Shown: positions 44,203 to 55,474, counted from the first letter of the stretch. The stretch: DNA of 64,000 nucleotides from Mesorhizobium amorphae (GCF_014843845.1 NZ_JHQS01000008.1:124001-188000); one strand, 5' to 3'. A program made the numbers and translations. The notes: generated from the letters alone by a model not told the origin.

Positions 44203-44877
44203 ATGCGTGAAGGACCCGACATAGCCCGCATCGCCAGCCTGGTCGGCGATCCGGCGCGAGCAAACATGCTCTCCGCGCTGATGGGCGGCACGGCGCTGAC
44301 GGCGAGCGAACTGGCGCTGGAGGCCGGCGTGTCGCTGCCGACCGCCTCGTCGCATCTGTCGAAACTAATGGAGGGCGGCTTGCTGACTTTGGCCAGCCAG
44401 GGGCGGCACCGCTACTACGGCCTCGCCGGCCCGCAAGTGGCCGGCATGATCGAGGCGATCACCGGCGTCGCGGAAGCCGTCGGTCCCAAGCGGGTGCGGC
44501 CGGGCCCGCGCGACGCGGCCATGCGCGTGGCGCGCGTCTGCTACGACCATCTCGCCGGCGAGCAGGCGGTGGCGATGCTCGACCGCCTCGTCGACAGGAA
44601 CGTTCTGGTTCGCGACGACAAGGAAATCCGCCTCGGGCCGTCGGCCGCCTCGCATTTCGCCGCGCTCGGCATCGATGTCGAGGCCAAGGCGCGCCGGCCG
44701 GTCTGCCGCGCCTGCCTCGACTGGAGCGTGCGGCGCTCGCACCTTGCCGGTACGCTGGGGGCAGCGATCCTCGACAAGATCCTCGCCGAAAAATGGGCGC
44801 GGCGCGAAAAGGACAGCCGCGCGGTGGTGTTTTCACCGACGGGCAAGCAGGCGTTCGAGAAGGTGTTTTTGGCCTGA
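44203..44877 (+). CDS. ArsR-family regulator with C-terminal extension
   Basis: A 224-residue winged-helix regulator. The ArsR domain (residues 1-90) contains GDPARANMLSALMGGTALTA and EAGVSLPTASSHLSKLMEG; no metal-binding Cys motif of ArsR/SmtB is seen in the recognition helix. The remaining 130 residues are an extension with CRACLDWSVRRSHLAG, a segment found in related rhizobial regulators. The ATG at 44203 has GGAGA eight bases upstream. Divergent from the NIPSNAP-ABM pair, which it probably regulates. Confidence 0.87.
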   Translation: MREGPDIARIASLVGDPARANMLSALMGGTALTASELALEAGVSLPTASSHLSKLMEGGLLTLASQGRHRYYGLAGPQVAGMIEAITGVAEAVGPKRVRPGPRDAAMRVARVCYDHLAGEQAVAMLDRLVDRNVLVRDDKEIRLGPSAASHFAALGIDVEAKARRPVCRACLDWSVRRSHLAGTLGAAILDKILAEKWARREKDSRAVVFSPTGKQAFEKVFLA

Positions 44878-44881
44878 CGGG

Positions 44882-47404
44882 CTAGCCGCGCTTGAGTGGC
44901 TTACCCAGCTTGAAGAAATCCTTCCACGGATCGGCCTTCGACAATTGCTTTGCCGTCGCCTTGTCGCCGATCGCAAAAGCGTTCGGCGCCAGCCCGGCCT
45001 CGATCTCCGGCCAGGTCACCGGCATCGACACCGTCGCTCCCTTCTTGGCCCGCGACGAATAGGGCGCCACCGTGGTCGAGCCGCGGCCGTTGCGCAGATA
45101 GTCGACGAAGATTTTCCCCGTGCGCGCCTTCTTCGACAGCGTCGCGGTGTAGCGGTCGGGAGCCGCCTGTTCCAGCGCACGGGCGAAATCATGGGCGAAG
45201 GTCTTTGCCTCCTCCCAATCCGCCGACGGTTTCAGCGGCACGACGACATGATAACCCTTGCCGCCCGAAGTCTTGACGAGGTTGGGCAGCGACAGGTCGT
45301 CTAGCCGGGCGCGGATGTCGAGGGCCGCCGCACGCACCGCCTTGACGTCGACGCCCTCATCCGGATCGAGATCGAAGACGATCTGGTCGGGCTTTTCCAG
45401 TTCGTCAACCGTGCAGCCCCAGATATGGGTCTCGACCACGCCGTACTGGACCAGCGCGGCGAGGCCGTCGAAATCCCGGATGAACAATATCTCCTCGCCG
45501 TCCGTCGGATCCTTCATCCTCAAGATCTTGTCGTGCATGCCGGCCGAAGCGTGCTTCTGGAAGAAGCGCTGGCCACCAATGCCGTCCGGCGCCCGCACCA
45601 GGCTGAGCGGCCGGCTGACGACGAATTGTTCCATGCGCGGCCAGACCAGCGCGTAGTGATCGAGCAGACCCTGCTTGGAAACCTTCTCGTCGGGCCACAG
45701 CAGCTTGTCCGGGTGCGAAAGCTTCACCGAGGTCTTCGCGGTTCCGGCCGACGCGGCCCTCGGTGCTACCTTGGCGCCATCCACCTTCGAGTTGCTCCCG
45801 GTCTTGCCGGTGGCTTGCTTCGGCTTTTCCTGCACGACTTCCTCCGCCGGCTTGTCCTCACGCAATCCCTGGAACGAGGCGTGGCGGATTATACGGTCGG
45901 ATGTCCAACTGCGGAACTCCACTTCGCCGACGAGTTTGGGCTCGACCCAGACCAGCCCCTTGCCTTTCGGCACGGCGGCGGAGAAAGGCGAGGTTTTTGC
46001 CTTGAGGCCGTCGAGCCGCTTCTTCAGATCCGCGGCCACCTTGCCGGAGAAACCGGTGCCGACGCGGCCGGCGTAGTGCAGTTTGCCGCCTTCGTGATAA
46101 CCAACCAGCAGCGAGCGCAGGCCACGTCCGGTCTTGTCGGATGGCAGATAGCCGCCGATGACGAATTCCTGGCGCAGCGTGCATTTCGACTTCACCCAGG
46201 TCAGACCGCGGCCGCTGCGGTAAGGCGCATCGGCGCGTTTCGAAACGACGCCTTCCAGGCCCATCCGGCAGACATGCTGCAGCATGACCTTGCCCGGTTC
46301 GGCGAAATGGTCACTGAAGCGCAGCGCCGGCTGCTCGGACTGATCGCCGACCAGTTCAGCCAAGGCCTGCTTGCGTTCGACCAGCGGCTCGCTGCGCAGA
46401 TCCTGGCCGTTGAGCCGCATCAGGTCGAAGGCATAGTAGACGAAACGATCCGCCCGGCGGGCCGACAGGTCCGCCTGCAGCAGGGCGAAAGACGAGACGC
46501 CGCTGTCGGCGAGCACGACGACCTCGCCATCGATGATGGCGTCCCGGCACTTCAGGCTGGCAAGCGCGGCGATGACTGGGCCGTCGAATTTCCCGGTCCA
46601 GTCGAGACCGGCGCGGGTCAGCAGCCTGACCTCGCTGCCGGCAAGCTGGGCCTGCATGCGATAGCCGTCGAACTTCACTTCATGCAGCCATTCCTCACCG
46701 GAAGGCGCGTCCTTCTGCAGGGTGGCGAGACTCGGTTCGATGAAGCCGAGGCGCTTGGCGTGACCGGCTTTCGCCCTGCCGGCGACCGGCCTGTTGGAAT
46801 GCCAGACCTCGGCCTTCTTTCCTTTCGCCGTCTTGCCTGCGCCCACCTCCTCGACCGTCAGGCCCGACTTCACCGATTTCGGTTCGTCGTCCAGAATATC
46901 CTCGCCGGGGCGCGCGGCGGCATCGTCGGACTTGATCAGCAGCCAGTTGTCGCGCTTTTCGCCGGAGCGAGGCTTCAGCCTGACGAGATGCCAGCGGCCA
47001 TGCAATTTGTGGCCCTCCAGCTCGAAGCCGATATGGCCCTTCTTCATCGCCTTGGCCGGATCCATCTCGGGCACCCATGTGCCTTCATCCCAGACGATGA
47101 CGGAGCCGCCGCCATACTCGCCCTTGGGAATGGTGCCTTCGAACGGCGCATAGTCGATCGGATGGTCCTCGACATGCACGGCCAGCCGTTTCTCGTGCGG
47201 GTCGAGGCTCGGACCACGCGTCACCGCCCAGCTCCACAACACGCCGTCATGTTCGAGGCGCAGGTCGTAGTGCAGCCGGGTCGCCGCATGTTTGTGGATG
47301 ACGAAGATGCCGCCGGCCTTTTTCCCGGCTCGCGAGACCTTGCCCGCCGGCTCGGTGGTTTTCTGGAAGTCGCGCTTGGCGTGGTATTGTTCGAGGCCGG
47401 CCAT
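44882..47404 (-). CDS. ligD: ATP-dependent DNA ligase LigD (PE-Lig-Pol)
   Basis: Multifunctional end-joining enzyme of 840 residues. Order: 3'-phosphoesterase domain (about 10-190, with FVIHKHAATRLHYDLRLEHD and FEGTIPKGEYGGG), ATP-dependent ligase (about 220-530, adenylated Lys244 in EVKFDGYRM), and C-terminal primase-polymerase (about 560-820, with IVFDLDPDEG and KTSGGKGYHVVVPL). A Lys/Pro-rich linker separates ligase and polymerase. The PE-Lig-Pol order is the one of Pseudomonas LigD. ku lies 11 bp upstream on the same strand, so both form the bacterial NHEJ operon. Confidence 0.96.
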   Translation of the reverse strand: MAGLEQYHAKRDFQKTTEPAGKVSRAGKKAGGIFVIHKHAATRLHYDLRLEHDGVLWSWAVTRGPSLDPHEKRLAVHVEDHPIDYAPFEGTIPKGEYGGGSVIVWDEGTWVPEMDPAKAMKKGHIGFELEGHKLHGRWHLVRLKPRSGEKRDNWLLIKSDDAAARPGEDILDDEPKSVKSGLTVEEVGAGKTAKGKKAEVWHSNRPVAGRAKAGHAKRLGFIEPSLATLQKDAPSGEEWLHEVKFDGYRMQAQLAGSEVRLLTRAGLDWTGKFDGPVIAALASLKCRDAIIDGEVVVLADSGVSSFALLQADLSARRADRFVYYAFDLMRLNGQDLRSEPLVERKQALAELVGDQSEQPALRFSDHFAEPGKVMLQHVCRMGLEGVVSKRADAPYRSGRGLTWVKSKCTLRQEFVIGGYLPSDKTGRGLRSLLVGYHEGGKLHYAGRVGTGFSGKVAADLKKRLDGLKAKTSPFSAAVPKGKGLVWVEPKLVGEVEFRSWTSDRIIRHASFQGLREDKPAEEVVQEKPKQATGKTGSNSKVDGAKVAPRAASAGTAKTSVKLSHPDKLLWPDEKVSKQGLLDHYALVWPRMEQFVVSRPLSLVRAPDGIGGQRFFQKHASAGMHDKILRMKDPTDGEEILFIRDFDGLAALVQYGVVETHIWGCTVDELEKPDQIVFDLDPDEGVDVKAVRAAALDIRARLDDLSLPNLVKTSGGKGYHVVVPLKPSADWEEAKTFAHDFARALEQAAPDRYTATLSKKARTGKIFVDYLRNGRGSTTVAPYSSRAKKGATVSMPVTWPEIEAGLAPNAFAIGDKATAKQLSKADPWKDFFKLGKPLKRG

Positions 47405-47415
47405 GGGTTGGCCTC

Positions 47416-48282
47416 CTAAGCCGATTTACGCCTGCCGTCGGCAGCCTTCGGCCTGGCAGTTTTCGCCGAACGCTTCGCCGGATTTTTCCCCTTTCCCGCG
47501 CCGCGGTCCGCCGAGAGGCTCTTCTTCAGCGCATCGAAAAGGTTGACGACATTGGAGGGCTTGGGCGCCGCCTTTGGCTTCGGCGCCTTCCTGCCGGCCT
47601 TCTTGGCGCGGATCAGTTCGAGCAGCGCATCCTCGTATTTGTCGTCGAATTTCGAGGGATCGAACTTTGCTTTCTTCTTGTCGATGATGAGCTCGGCCAG
47701 ATCGGTCATCTCGTCGTCGGTCTTCACCGCCTTGATGTCGCCGAAGACGGTGTCCGGCTGCCGCACCGTGTTGTCGTAACGCAGCGTGGTCAGCACCATG
47801 CCCTTGCCCAACGGCTCGATTACCACCGGCCGTTCCCGCTGGTAGAGCACGATGCGGGCGAGCCCAGCCATTTTCTTGCCCGACATGGCGTCGCGGATGA
47901 CGGCAAAAGCTTCCTCCGACACCTTGTCGGCCGGCGAAACATAATAGGGCGTGTCGAGATAGATCTGCTGGATCGAGGCTTTGTCGACGAAGCCGTCGAG
48001 GCTCATCGTGTGCGAGGTCTCGATCTGCACCGCCTCGATCTCATCTTCCTCGATATGGACGAACTCGTCGTCATCGACCTCATAGCCCTTGATCTCGTCG
48101 CCTTCTTCCAACGGCTTGCCGGTTTCGGCATCGACATAGATACGTTTCACCGTATTGCCTGTCTTGCGGTTGAGGATGCGGAACGAGACCTTTTCGGTAT
48201 GGGTCACGACATTGGTCAGTTCGATGGCGCAGGTGACCAATGACAGCTTGAGATAGCCCTTCCAGGCGGGACGCGGCGCCAT
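47416..48282 (-). CDS. ku: Ku homodimer DNA end-binding protein
   Basis: A 288-residue Ku protein that binds double-strand ends and recruits LigD. The start at 48282 gives MAPRPAWKGYLKLSLVTCAI, the standard Ku opening (an ATG six codons earlier is possible). Core motifs include IKGYEVDDDEFVHIEEDE and EPLGKGMVLTTLRYDN. The last 60 residues are a Lys/Ala/Pro-rich basic tail, as in other bacterial Ku proteins. Cotranscribed with ligD. Confidence 0.96.
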   Translation of the reverse strand: MAPRPAWKGYLKLSLVTCAIELTNVVTHTEKVSFRILNRKTGNTVKRIYVDAETGKPLEEGDEIKGYEVDDDEFVHIEEDEIEAVQIETSHTMSLDGFVDKASIQQIYLDTPYYVSPADKVSEEAFAVIRDAMSGKKMAGLARIVLYQRERPVVIEPLGKGMVLTTLRYDNTVRQPDTVFGDIKAVKTDDEMTDLAELIIDKKKAKFDPSKFDDKYEDALLELIRAKKAGRKAPKPKAAPKPSNVVNLFDALKKSLSADRGAGKGKNPAKRSAKTARPKAADGRRKSA

Positions 48283-48634
48283 GACGAGTTTCCTGTTCAA
48301 TGCGGTTCAACCGAGAACGGGCAGGGCGCGTTCAGGTTCCGGCACAAGCCCGAACGCTTGTTGGCGCGCGCACGGAAATTTCGTCTGGGGCCCAAGCGTT
48401 GAAACAGAACCGCGCCCAAGCGACATCCATACGAAACATATGTGATGCAAAAGTCACACAAGCCGAAATGGCGACAGACTGCACGGAAACACCCCGAATC
48501 AGCCGCATTCCGGCCACGAACCAGGGCGTTTCGGACCAGAAATTAACATCACGTTCACCGACTATTCACGCCTCGACGCTATCATCCCAGGCAATTCGGA
48601 AGGGACATCCGAAATCGGGACAGGGACAGGGAAA
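48283..48634. other. 352-bp intergenic region upstream of ku
   Basis: No gene recognised. It must hold the ku-ligD promoter on the minus strand and, on the plus strand, a possible start region for the small ORF at 48635. An ACATATGT palindrome lies near 48437. No repeat of the dispersed families was found. Confidence 0.5.
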
Positions 48635-48781
48635 ATGAAGTTCTGGAATCACATCGCCGGCTACGCCGTCGCCCTCCGCGAGTTCGTCGCGCCGACCTAT
48701 CGGCCGGAGCGCTATTACATGCGCGGCCCGGGCCCGGCCTGCGCCCGCCGCGGCAATTCGCTGGGCATCAGCGCGCACTGA
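48635..48781 (+). CDS. Possible 48-residue small protein
   Basis: ATG at 48635 with AGGG five bases upstream, ending TGA at 48781. The peptide begins MKFWNHIAGYAVALREFVAP and continues with TYRPERYYMRG before a Gly/Arg/Cys-rich end. It has an amphipathic start and is basic overall. Codon third positions are G/C rich as in real genes here, but the short length makes chance possible. It has no similarity I can name. Confidence 0.4.
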   Translation: MKFWNHIAGYAVALREFVAPTYRPERYYMRGPGPACARRGNSLGISAH

Positions 48782-48960
48782 TCATGACCGTCGAAAGCCG
48801 TCATGACAGCCGGATCTGCAAACCGGCCGACAATCATCGCGCAACTACCTACCGCGCCGAGCGCCCCGCGCTGGCCGACAGACGGCGTGCGACAACGGCA
48901 GGGCTTTGATGCAGCCATCGGCTGGCTTAGTGTCCAAGGACATGAGCAGCCGAGGCAATC

Positions 48961-49422
48961 GTGACCGACGTCATCAAGCCAACCTCCCTTCCTGAACCTG
49001 CCCCTCTTCCTGAATCCTTCGACGCATCCCATCCGCTGATCGTCTTCGATGGCGTCTGCGTGTTCTGCTCGGGTTTTGTCCGGATGGTGATTCGCCTCGA
49101 CCGCAAGCAGCGCTTCCGCTTTGCTACCGCGCAGTCGCCGTTTGGCGAGGCGCTGTTTCAAAAATATGGACTGCCGACCGACAGCTACGAGACCAATCTG
49201 GCCCTCATTGACGGCGCCGCCTTCACCCGACTCGACAGTTTCGTCGCCGTGATGGCCGAACTGGGCTGGCCGTGGCGGGCGGCCAAGCTCCTGCTGCTTT
49301 TGCCACGCCCGCTGCGCGACTGGCTCTACGATCGCATCGCCAAGAACCGCTACGCCCTGTTCGGCAGAAGGGACAGCTGCGAGATCCCGTCAGCGGAGAT
49401 GCGGGAGCGGCTGATTGGCTAG
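48961..49422 (+). CDS. DUF393 / DCC-family thiol-disulfide oxidoreductase
   Basis: A 153-residue protein with the DCC-family opening LIVFDGVCVFCSGFVRMVIR (CxxC near residues 33-36), thioredoxin-like, and the later RLDSFVAVMAELGWPWRAAK and YDRIAKNRYALFGRRDSC. The GTG at 48961 is the only sensible start. Cytoplasmic; predicted redox role, partner unknown. Transcribed alone. Confidence 0.88.
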   Translation: MTDVIKPTSLPEPAPLPESFDASHPLIVFDGVCVFCSGFVRMVIRLDRKQRFRFATAQSPFGEALFQKYGLPTDSYETNLALIDGAAFTRLDSFVAVMAELGWPWRAAKLLLLLPRPLRDWLYDRIAKNRYALFGRRDSCEIPSAEMRERLIG

Positions 49423-49423
49423 A

Positions 49424-49544
49424 GCAATTGCAGGAAAAGTGCGTAGCGGTTCCCGTCTGGAATTGCGTAAAAACAAAGGGTTAGAGCGGCTCAACAATTC
49501 TATCAAACGTTGAACCGCTCATCTATCAAACGTTGAACCGCTCA
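49424..49544. repeat. Dispersed repeat plus two perfect 23-bp tandem units
   Basis: 49424-49480 is a rhizobial dispersed repeat (AGAGCAATTGCAGGAAAAGT ... GGAATTGCGTAAAAAC). It is followed by GAGCGGCTCAAC and then two identical adjacent 23-mers at 49499-49521 and 49522-49544, each ending GTTGAACCGCTCA, which is complementary to the GAGCGG segment with one mismatch. A hairpin with a duplicated arm results. Confidence 0.75.
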
Positions 49545-49606
49545 GGGCCGGCCGCCATCATCGGCGGCTATTGTTCGCAATCGCGGCTGTCGCCTCTCGA
49601 TGGATC

Positions 49607-49894
49607 TCAGATGCCTTCGACCAGCACGATCTCGCCGTCCGCCACCTTCTGCCGGATCGTAACAGCACGCTGATATTCCGGCGAGTGGTAGCAATCGTGT
49701 GCCGCGGCAAGTGACGGAAACTCGATGATCACGTTGCGGGCGCGACCGGGGCCTTCGGCCTTTTCATGCTCGCCGCCACGCGCCAGGAACGTCGCGCCGA
49801 ACCGCTCGAAGGCCGGTTTGGCGGCGGCGACATAATCCTTGTAGCCCTCTGCGTCACGCACATCGACGCGGGCGACCCAGTATCCTTTAGGCAT
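49607..49894 (-). CDS. DUF1330 domain protein
   Basis: A 95-residue dimeric alpha/beta-barrel protein: GYWVARVDVRDAEGYKDYV, FLARGGEHEKAEGPGRARNV, IIEFPSLAAAHDCYHSPEYQ all match DUF1330. Function unknown. It lies 28 bp after the pyrF end on the same strand and may be the last gene of that group. Confidence 0.9.
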   Translation of the reverse strand: MPKGYWVARVDVRDAEGYKDYVAAAKPAFERFGATFLARGGEHEKAEGPGRARNVIIEFPSLAAAHDCYHSPEYQRAVTIRQKVADGEIVLVEGI

Positions 49895-49922
49895 TCGTCT
49901 TCTCCGGAATTGGTCTTGTGTC

Positions 49923-50621
49923 TTACGCCGAGCGCATTTCGTCGAGGATCGCTGCTGCGGCCGCTCGCCTGTCGGCGGCGCCGACGATCGGCCGCCCGAC
50001 GACGAGGTGGCTGGAGCCGTTGCGGATCGCCTGCGCCGGCATCACGACGCGCTTCTGGTCGCCATGGTCGCTGCCCTTCGGCCGTATGCCCGGCGTCACC
50101 ACGGCCATGCCGGGGCCGACGATCCGGCGCACCGCCTCCGCCTCCTCGGCGGAACAGACGACACCGCCCATGCCGGCATGCAGCGCCTGTTCGGAGCGCC
50201 GCAGCACCAGAGTGTGCGGGTCGTATTCATAGCCGGCGTCGATCACGTCCTGTTCGTCCATCGAGGTCAGCACGCTGACCGCGAGCAGGCAAAGCTCGCT
50301 GCCCCTGGCGGCTTCCACGGCCGCCCGCATCGCCTTGGGATAGGCATGGATGGTCAGCATGGTCATGCCCATCTTGACGATGTTCTCGACGCCCTTGGCC
50401 ACCGTGTTGTCGATGTCGAGCAGCTTCATGTCGAGGAAGATCTTCGTTCCCCCGCTGGCGAGCTCGCGGGCGAAATCGAGCCCGCCGGCGAAGGCGAGCT
50501 GGTAACCGATCTTGTAGAAGGAGACGATGCCGTCGAGCTCGCGCACTGCCTGCTCGGCCTCGCGCAGCGTCGGCAGGTCGAGGCCGACGATCAGCCTGTC
50601 TCGCATCGTCTCGGCGTGCAT
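49923..50621 (-). CDS. pyrF: Orotidine 5'-phosphate decarboxylase
   Basis: Last step of UMP synthesis: decarboxylation of OMP. A 232-residue TIM barrel with the catalytic motif [17 protein letters not shown] (Asp-Lys-Asp) near residue 63, [13 protein letters not shown] at the start and VTPGIRP with VVGRPIVGA for phosphate binding. The ATG at 50621 follows GAGGA. A GTG at 50642 overlaps the preceding stop (GTGA) and is an alternative giving seven more residues; an ATG at 50606 is also possible. Downstream of the FMN reductase gene. Confidence 0.95.
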   Translation of the reverse strand: MHAETMRDRLIVGLDLPTLREAEQAVRELDGIVSFYKIGYQLAFAGGLDFARELASGGTKIFLDMKLLDIDNTVAKGVENIVKMGMTMLTIHAYPKAMRAAVEAARGSELCLLAVSVLTSMDEQDVIDAGYEYDPHTLVLRRSEQALHAGMGGVVCSAEEAEAVRRIVGPGMAVVTPGIRPKGSDHGDQKRVVMPAQAIRNGSSHLVVGRPIVGAADRRAAAAAILDEMRSA

Positions 50622-50638
50622 GGCGTCCTCGGCGTCGG

Positions 50639-51235
50639 TCACGCCTCGATCCGGGTGGACAGCATGCGCGAGGTTTCGATCAGTGTGCGGCATAGGCGCT
50701 CCATCGATTGGCGTAGTCTCTCATCCCTGAAATGTCCATCGTCGCCGAAGGCCTCGCTGGCGCCCGACACCGAGCATTCCGCTGTTACCACCTCCATCTG
50801 ACAGCGCACCAGCACGGCGCGCAGATGGTTGATGCAGCGTATGCCGGCGAACTTGCCGTCGGAGGAGGAACACAGGCCAGCCGGCTTGCCGGGGAAAGGC
50901 CGGAACGAGCGGCCACCATCCCTGCGTATCCGGCTCACCCAGTCGATGCTGTTCTTGAGCAGCGGCGGCAGCGAACCATTGTATTCCGGTGTGGCGATCA
51001 GCAGCCCGTCATGCGCGGCGATCAGCCGGCCGAGCTTCATGGCGTTTTCAGGGACGCCCTTTTCCTTCTCCAGGTCCTCATCCATGATCGGCAGCGGATA
51101 ATCGCCGAGCGAGATGCGGGTCACCTCGGCGCCCTGCATGGCAAGCTCCTTCTGCGCCACATCGGCGGTCCTGCCGCTGAAGGCGCCTGACCTGACCGAG
51201 CCGGCGAAGACGAGGATTTTCGGAACTATCGGCAT
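50639..51235 (-). CDS. NADPH-dependent FMN reductase family protein
   Basis: A 198-residue flavodoxin-fold quinone/azo/chromate reductase-like enzyme. FMN-binding loop near the start ([17 protein letters not shown]) and the [19 protein letters not shown] motif near 80-98 are diagnostic. It overlaps or abuts pyrF and follows pmtA on the same strand. Exact electron acceptor unknown. Confidence 0.9.
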   Translation of the reverse strand: MPIVPKILVFAGSVRSGAFSGRTADVAQKELAMQGAEVTRISLGDYPLPIMDEDLEKEKGVPENAMKLGRLIAAHDGLLIATPEYNGSLPPLLKNSIDWVSRIRRDGGRSFRPFPGKPAGLCSSSDGKFAGIRCINHLRAVLVRCQMEVVTAECSVSGASEAFGDDGHFRDERLRQSMERLCRTLIETSRMLSTRIEA

Positions 51236-51280
51236 TGGCCACCCCTGTCATGGGCAGGTATAGGCCAGATGCAGTTCAAA

Positions 51281-51886
51281 TCAATGTGCCTCGCGCCGGT
51301 AGGTCCAGAGCTGTGTCGGCGGGATGTTGCGGATGATGAAGTCGAAATGCTTGACCGTATAGTCGCCGCGGCCGGGCGGGATCGGCGACAGCGGCCCGTA
51401 GGTCAGCTGCACGATCGGCCTGCCTGCCGGGATGCGGTCGAGCAGGCTTTCGATATAGGCGATGCGCTGCGCGACCGGGAAGTTGAGCAGCGGCACGCCG
51501 GAGACGACCGAATCGAACACCATGTCGCGCTTGTCGCCGAGCGTCGCGTTGAGATTGAAGGCGTCGCCCTCGATGACGTTGACGCCTGGATAGAGCTGGC
51601 GCAGATGGCGCACGAAATCGGTCGAATATTCGACCGCATAGAGATTTTCGGGTTTCACGCCGAGCGCCAGGATGGCGCGGGTGATAACGCCGGTGCCGGG
51701 GCCGACTTCGAGCACCGGCAGTCCGGATTTCGGGTTGACGATGGACGCCATCTTGCGGGCGGTGATGGAGCTGGTCGGCACGATGGAGCCGACCGCTTTC
51801 GGCTTGTCGATCCAGCCCTTGAAGAATTTCAGCTCGTCGTCGAACTTCTCCGCCAGCGACTTGCGCAATCCGGGTCCACGTGCCAT
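51281..51886 (-). CDS. pmtA: Phospholipid N-methyltransferase
   Basis: SAM-dependent methyltransferase that converts phosphatidylethanolamine to phosphatidylcholine by three methylations. The 201-residue product has the rhizobial PmtA pattern: EKFDDELKFFKGWIDKPKAV, the SAM-binding VLEVGPGTGVITRAIL and IPPTQLWTYRR at the C-terminus. The start at 51886 (MARGPGLRKSL) is preferred to an ATG five codons earlier. Its place beside dnaJ and pyrF agrees with the order in other rhizobia. Acts at the cytoplasmic membrane surface. Confidence 0.9.
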   Translation of the reverse strand: MARGPGLRKSLAEKFDDELKFFKGWIDKPKAVGSIVPTSSITARKMASIVNPKSGLPVLEVGPGTGVITRAILALGVKPENLYAVEYSTDFVRHLRQLYPGVNVIEGDAFNLNATLGDKRDMVFDSVVSGVPLLNFPVAQRIAYIESLLDRIPAGRPIVQLTYGPLSPIPPGRGDYTVKHFDFIIRNIPPTQLWTYRREAH

Positions 51887-51998
51887 GCGAGCTCTCCTCA
51901 ACGGCTCCCCCGAAACGCTACTTAGCAGCTACGGGGTTCAAGACAAGGCTCGAGCCGGTATAAGGTGTTGATGACGCTTGGGAAGCGTCGCGGTGCAT

Positions 51999-52036
51999 GT
52001 CGCCCAAAAGTGTGTAGCGGTTTTGGGACAGCGACA
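51999..52036. repeat. Dispersed palindromic repeat (CGCCCAAAA family), copy 1
   Basis: TGTCGCCCAAAA, 10 bases, then TTTTGGGACAGCGACA; a four-base insertion offsets one arm. A related copy lies at 63606-63653. It is between dnaJ and pmtA, 16 bp from the dnaJ stop. Confidence 0.7.
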
Positions 52037-52051
52037 ATGAAGCTAAGGGCA

Positions 52052-53182
52052 TCAGCGATCGCCGAAGGACTCGAAGAAGTCTTTCATGCGGGCGAAAAAG
52101 CCGCTCGACTGGGGCGAATTGTCCTGTGAAGACAGCTGCTCGAATTCCTCCAGCAGCTCGCGCTGGCGGCGCGACAGGTTCTGCGGCGTCTCGACCGCGG
52201 TCTGGATGTAGAGATCGCCGACATTGGGCTGGCGCAACACCGGCATGCCCTTGCCCTTGAGCCGGAACTGGCGGCCGTTCTGGGTGCCTTCCGGCACCTT
52301 CACCTTGGTCTGGCTGCCGTCCAGCGTCGTCACCTCGAACGAGCCGCCAAGCGCTGCCGTCATCATCGAGATCGGCACCTTGCAGTAGAGATCGGCGCCG
52401 TCGCGCTGGAAGAATTCATGCGGCTTGACCGCCAGGAAGATATAGAGATCGCCCGACGGGCCGCCGCGCAGGCCGGCTTCGCCCTCATTGGCAAGCCGGA
52501 TGCGGGTGCCGTCCTCGATGCCGGCCGGGATGTTGACCGACAGCGAGCGCTCCTCGGTGACGCGGCCCTGTCCGGCGCATTTCGGGCATGGGTCCTTGAT
52601 CGTCTGGCCGCGGCCCTGGCATTGCGGGCAGGTGCGCTCGATCGAGAAGAAGCCTTGCGTGGCCCGTACCTTGCCGTGGCCGTTGCACATGGCGCAGGTG
52701 ACAGGCTGGGTACCGGGCTTGGCGCCGCTGCCCGAGCATTCCGCGCAGGACATGGAGGCCGGCACGCGGATCTGCGCGGTCTTGCCGGAAAAGGCCTCTT
52801 CCAGCGAGATTTCCATATTGTAGCGCAGATCGGCGCCGCGTTCGCGGCCGCCCGAGGAGCGGCGCTGGCGCCCGCCCATCATGTCGCCGAAAATGTCCTC
52901 GAAAATGTCGGCGAAACCGCCGGCGCCAAAGCCCTGCGCGGCGCCATTCATGCCGCCCTGCTCGAAGGCGGCGTGGCCGAAACGGTCATAGGCCGCGCGC
53001 TTCTGCGGGTCCTTCAGCGTTTCGTAGGCTTCGTTGATTTCCTTGAACTTGTGCTCGCAGGCATGATCGCCTGGATTGCGATCGGGATGGAACTGCATGG
53101 CGAGCTTGCGGAAAGCGCTCTTGAGCTCCTTCTCGTCGGCGCCCTTTTGTACGCCCAGCGTTTCGTAGAAATCAGCTTTCAT
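52052..53182 (-). CDS. dnaJ: Chaperone DnaJ
   Basis: Hsp40 co-chaperone of DnaK, 376 residues. J domain with HPDRNPG near residue 33, Gly/Phe-rich region 75-110, zinc domain with four CxxCxGxG motifs ([32 protein letters not shown]), and the C-terminal substrate domain. Located 224 bp downstream of dnaK, with a terminator in between that may attenuate read-through. Cytoplasmic. Confidence 0.98.
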   Translation of the reverse strand: MKADFYETLGVQKGADEKELKSAFRKLAMQFHPDRNPGDHACEHKFKEINEAYETLKDPQKRAAYDRFGHAAFEQGGMNGAAQGFGAGGFADIFEDIFGDMMGGRQRRSSGGRERGADLRYNMEISLEEAFSGKTAQIRVPASMSCAECSGSGAKPGTQPVTCAMCNGHGKVRATQGFFSIERTCPQCQGRGQTIKDPCPKCAGQGRVTEERSLSVNIPAGIEDGTRIRLANEGEAGLRGGPSGDLYIFLAVKPHEFFQRDGADLYCKVPISMMTAALGGSFEVTTLDGSQTKVKVPEGTQNGRQFRLKGKGMPVLRQPNVGDLYIQTAVETPQNLSRRQRELLEEFEQLSSQDNSPQSSGFFARMKDFFESFGDR

Positions 53183-53355
53183 CTTTTCCCGCTGTCCGGA
53201 TGCTCAACGTCTTGATGCATACTTTGCGTCGTTTGCCGGCATGTTGCTTCGATTTAGGAGCGATGCTGCCCGGATGCCAGTGCCGACTTGGGGGCAGCCC
53301 GTGTTTTTCCGTCACTTTTTCGGCGAAGCCCGCACTTTTTCAACTTGGGTTGCAA

Positions 53356-53383
53356 AAAAGCCCGGCCTTGCGCCGGGCTTTTT
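53356..53383 (-). terminator. Terminator between dnaK and dnaJ
   Basis: Arms AGCCCGGC and GCCGGGCT with a five-base loop, flanked by A and T runs on both strands. On the minus strand six Ts follow the stem, so dnaK transcripts can end here before dnaJ. Confidence 0.8.
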
Positions 53384-53406
53384 CGCTTTATCTGCCGTCG
53401 GACGGC

Positions 53407-55323
<1,917 letters not shown>

Positions 55324-55445
55324 TGTTCTGGTTCTCTCCGCTAAGCAGGCTCTCAGGACCCGTGAAGGCGTTCCGACGAAAGCCCCTGTTCACAAGAAAT
55401 TCCGTTCCGGCTACCGGCGTTCCGGCGCCGAACGGCTTGGCGCGT

Positions 55446-55474
55446 ATATAAGAACAGGCTGCACGGCGCGCAAG
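55446..55474 (-). promoter_or_regulatory. RpoH (sigma-32-type) heat-shock promoter of dnaK
   Basis: On the minus strand CTTG, 18 bases, CTTATAT: matches the alphaproteobacterial RpoH consensus CTTG-N17/18-CYTATNT. It lies 123-151 bp before the dnaK start. No CIRCE element is visible. Confidence 0.75.

Noticed and set aside
49499..49544. CRISPR array
   Set aside because: The two 23-bp units are directly adjacent without spacers and there are only two; they are a tandem duplication of a palindrome arm.
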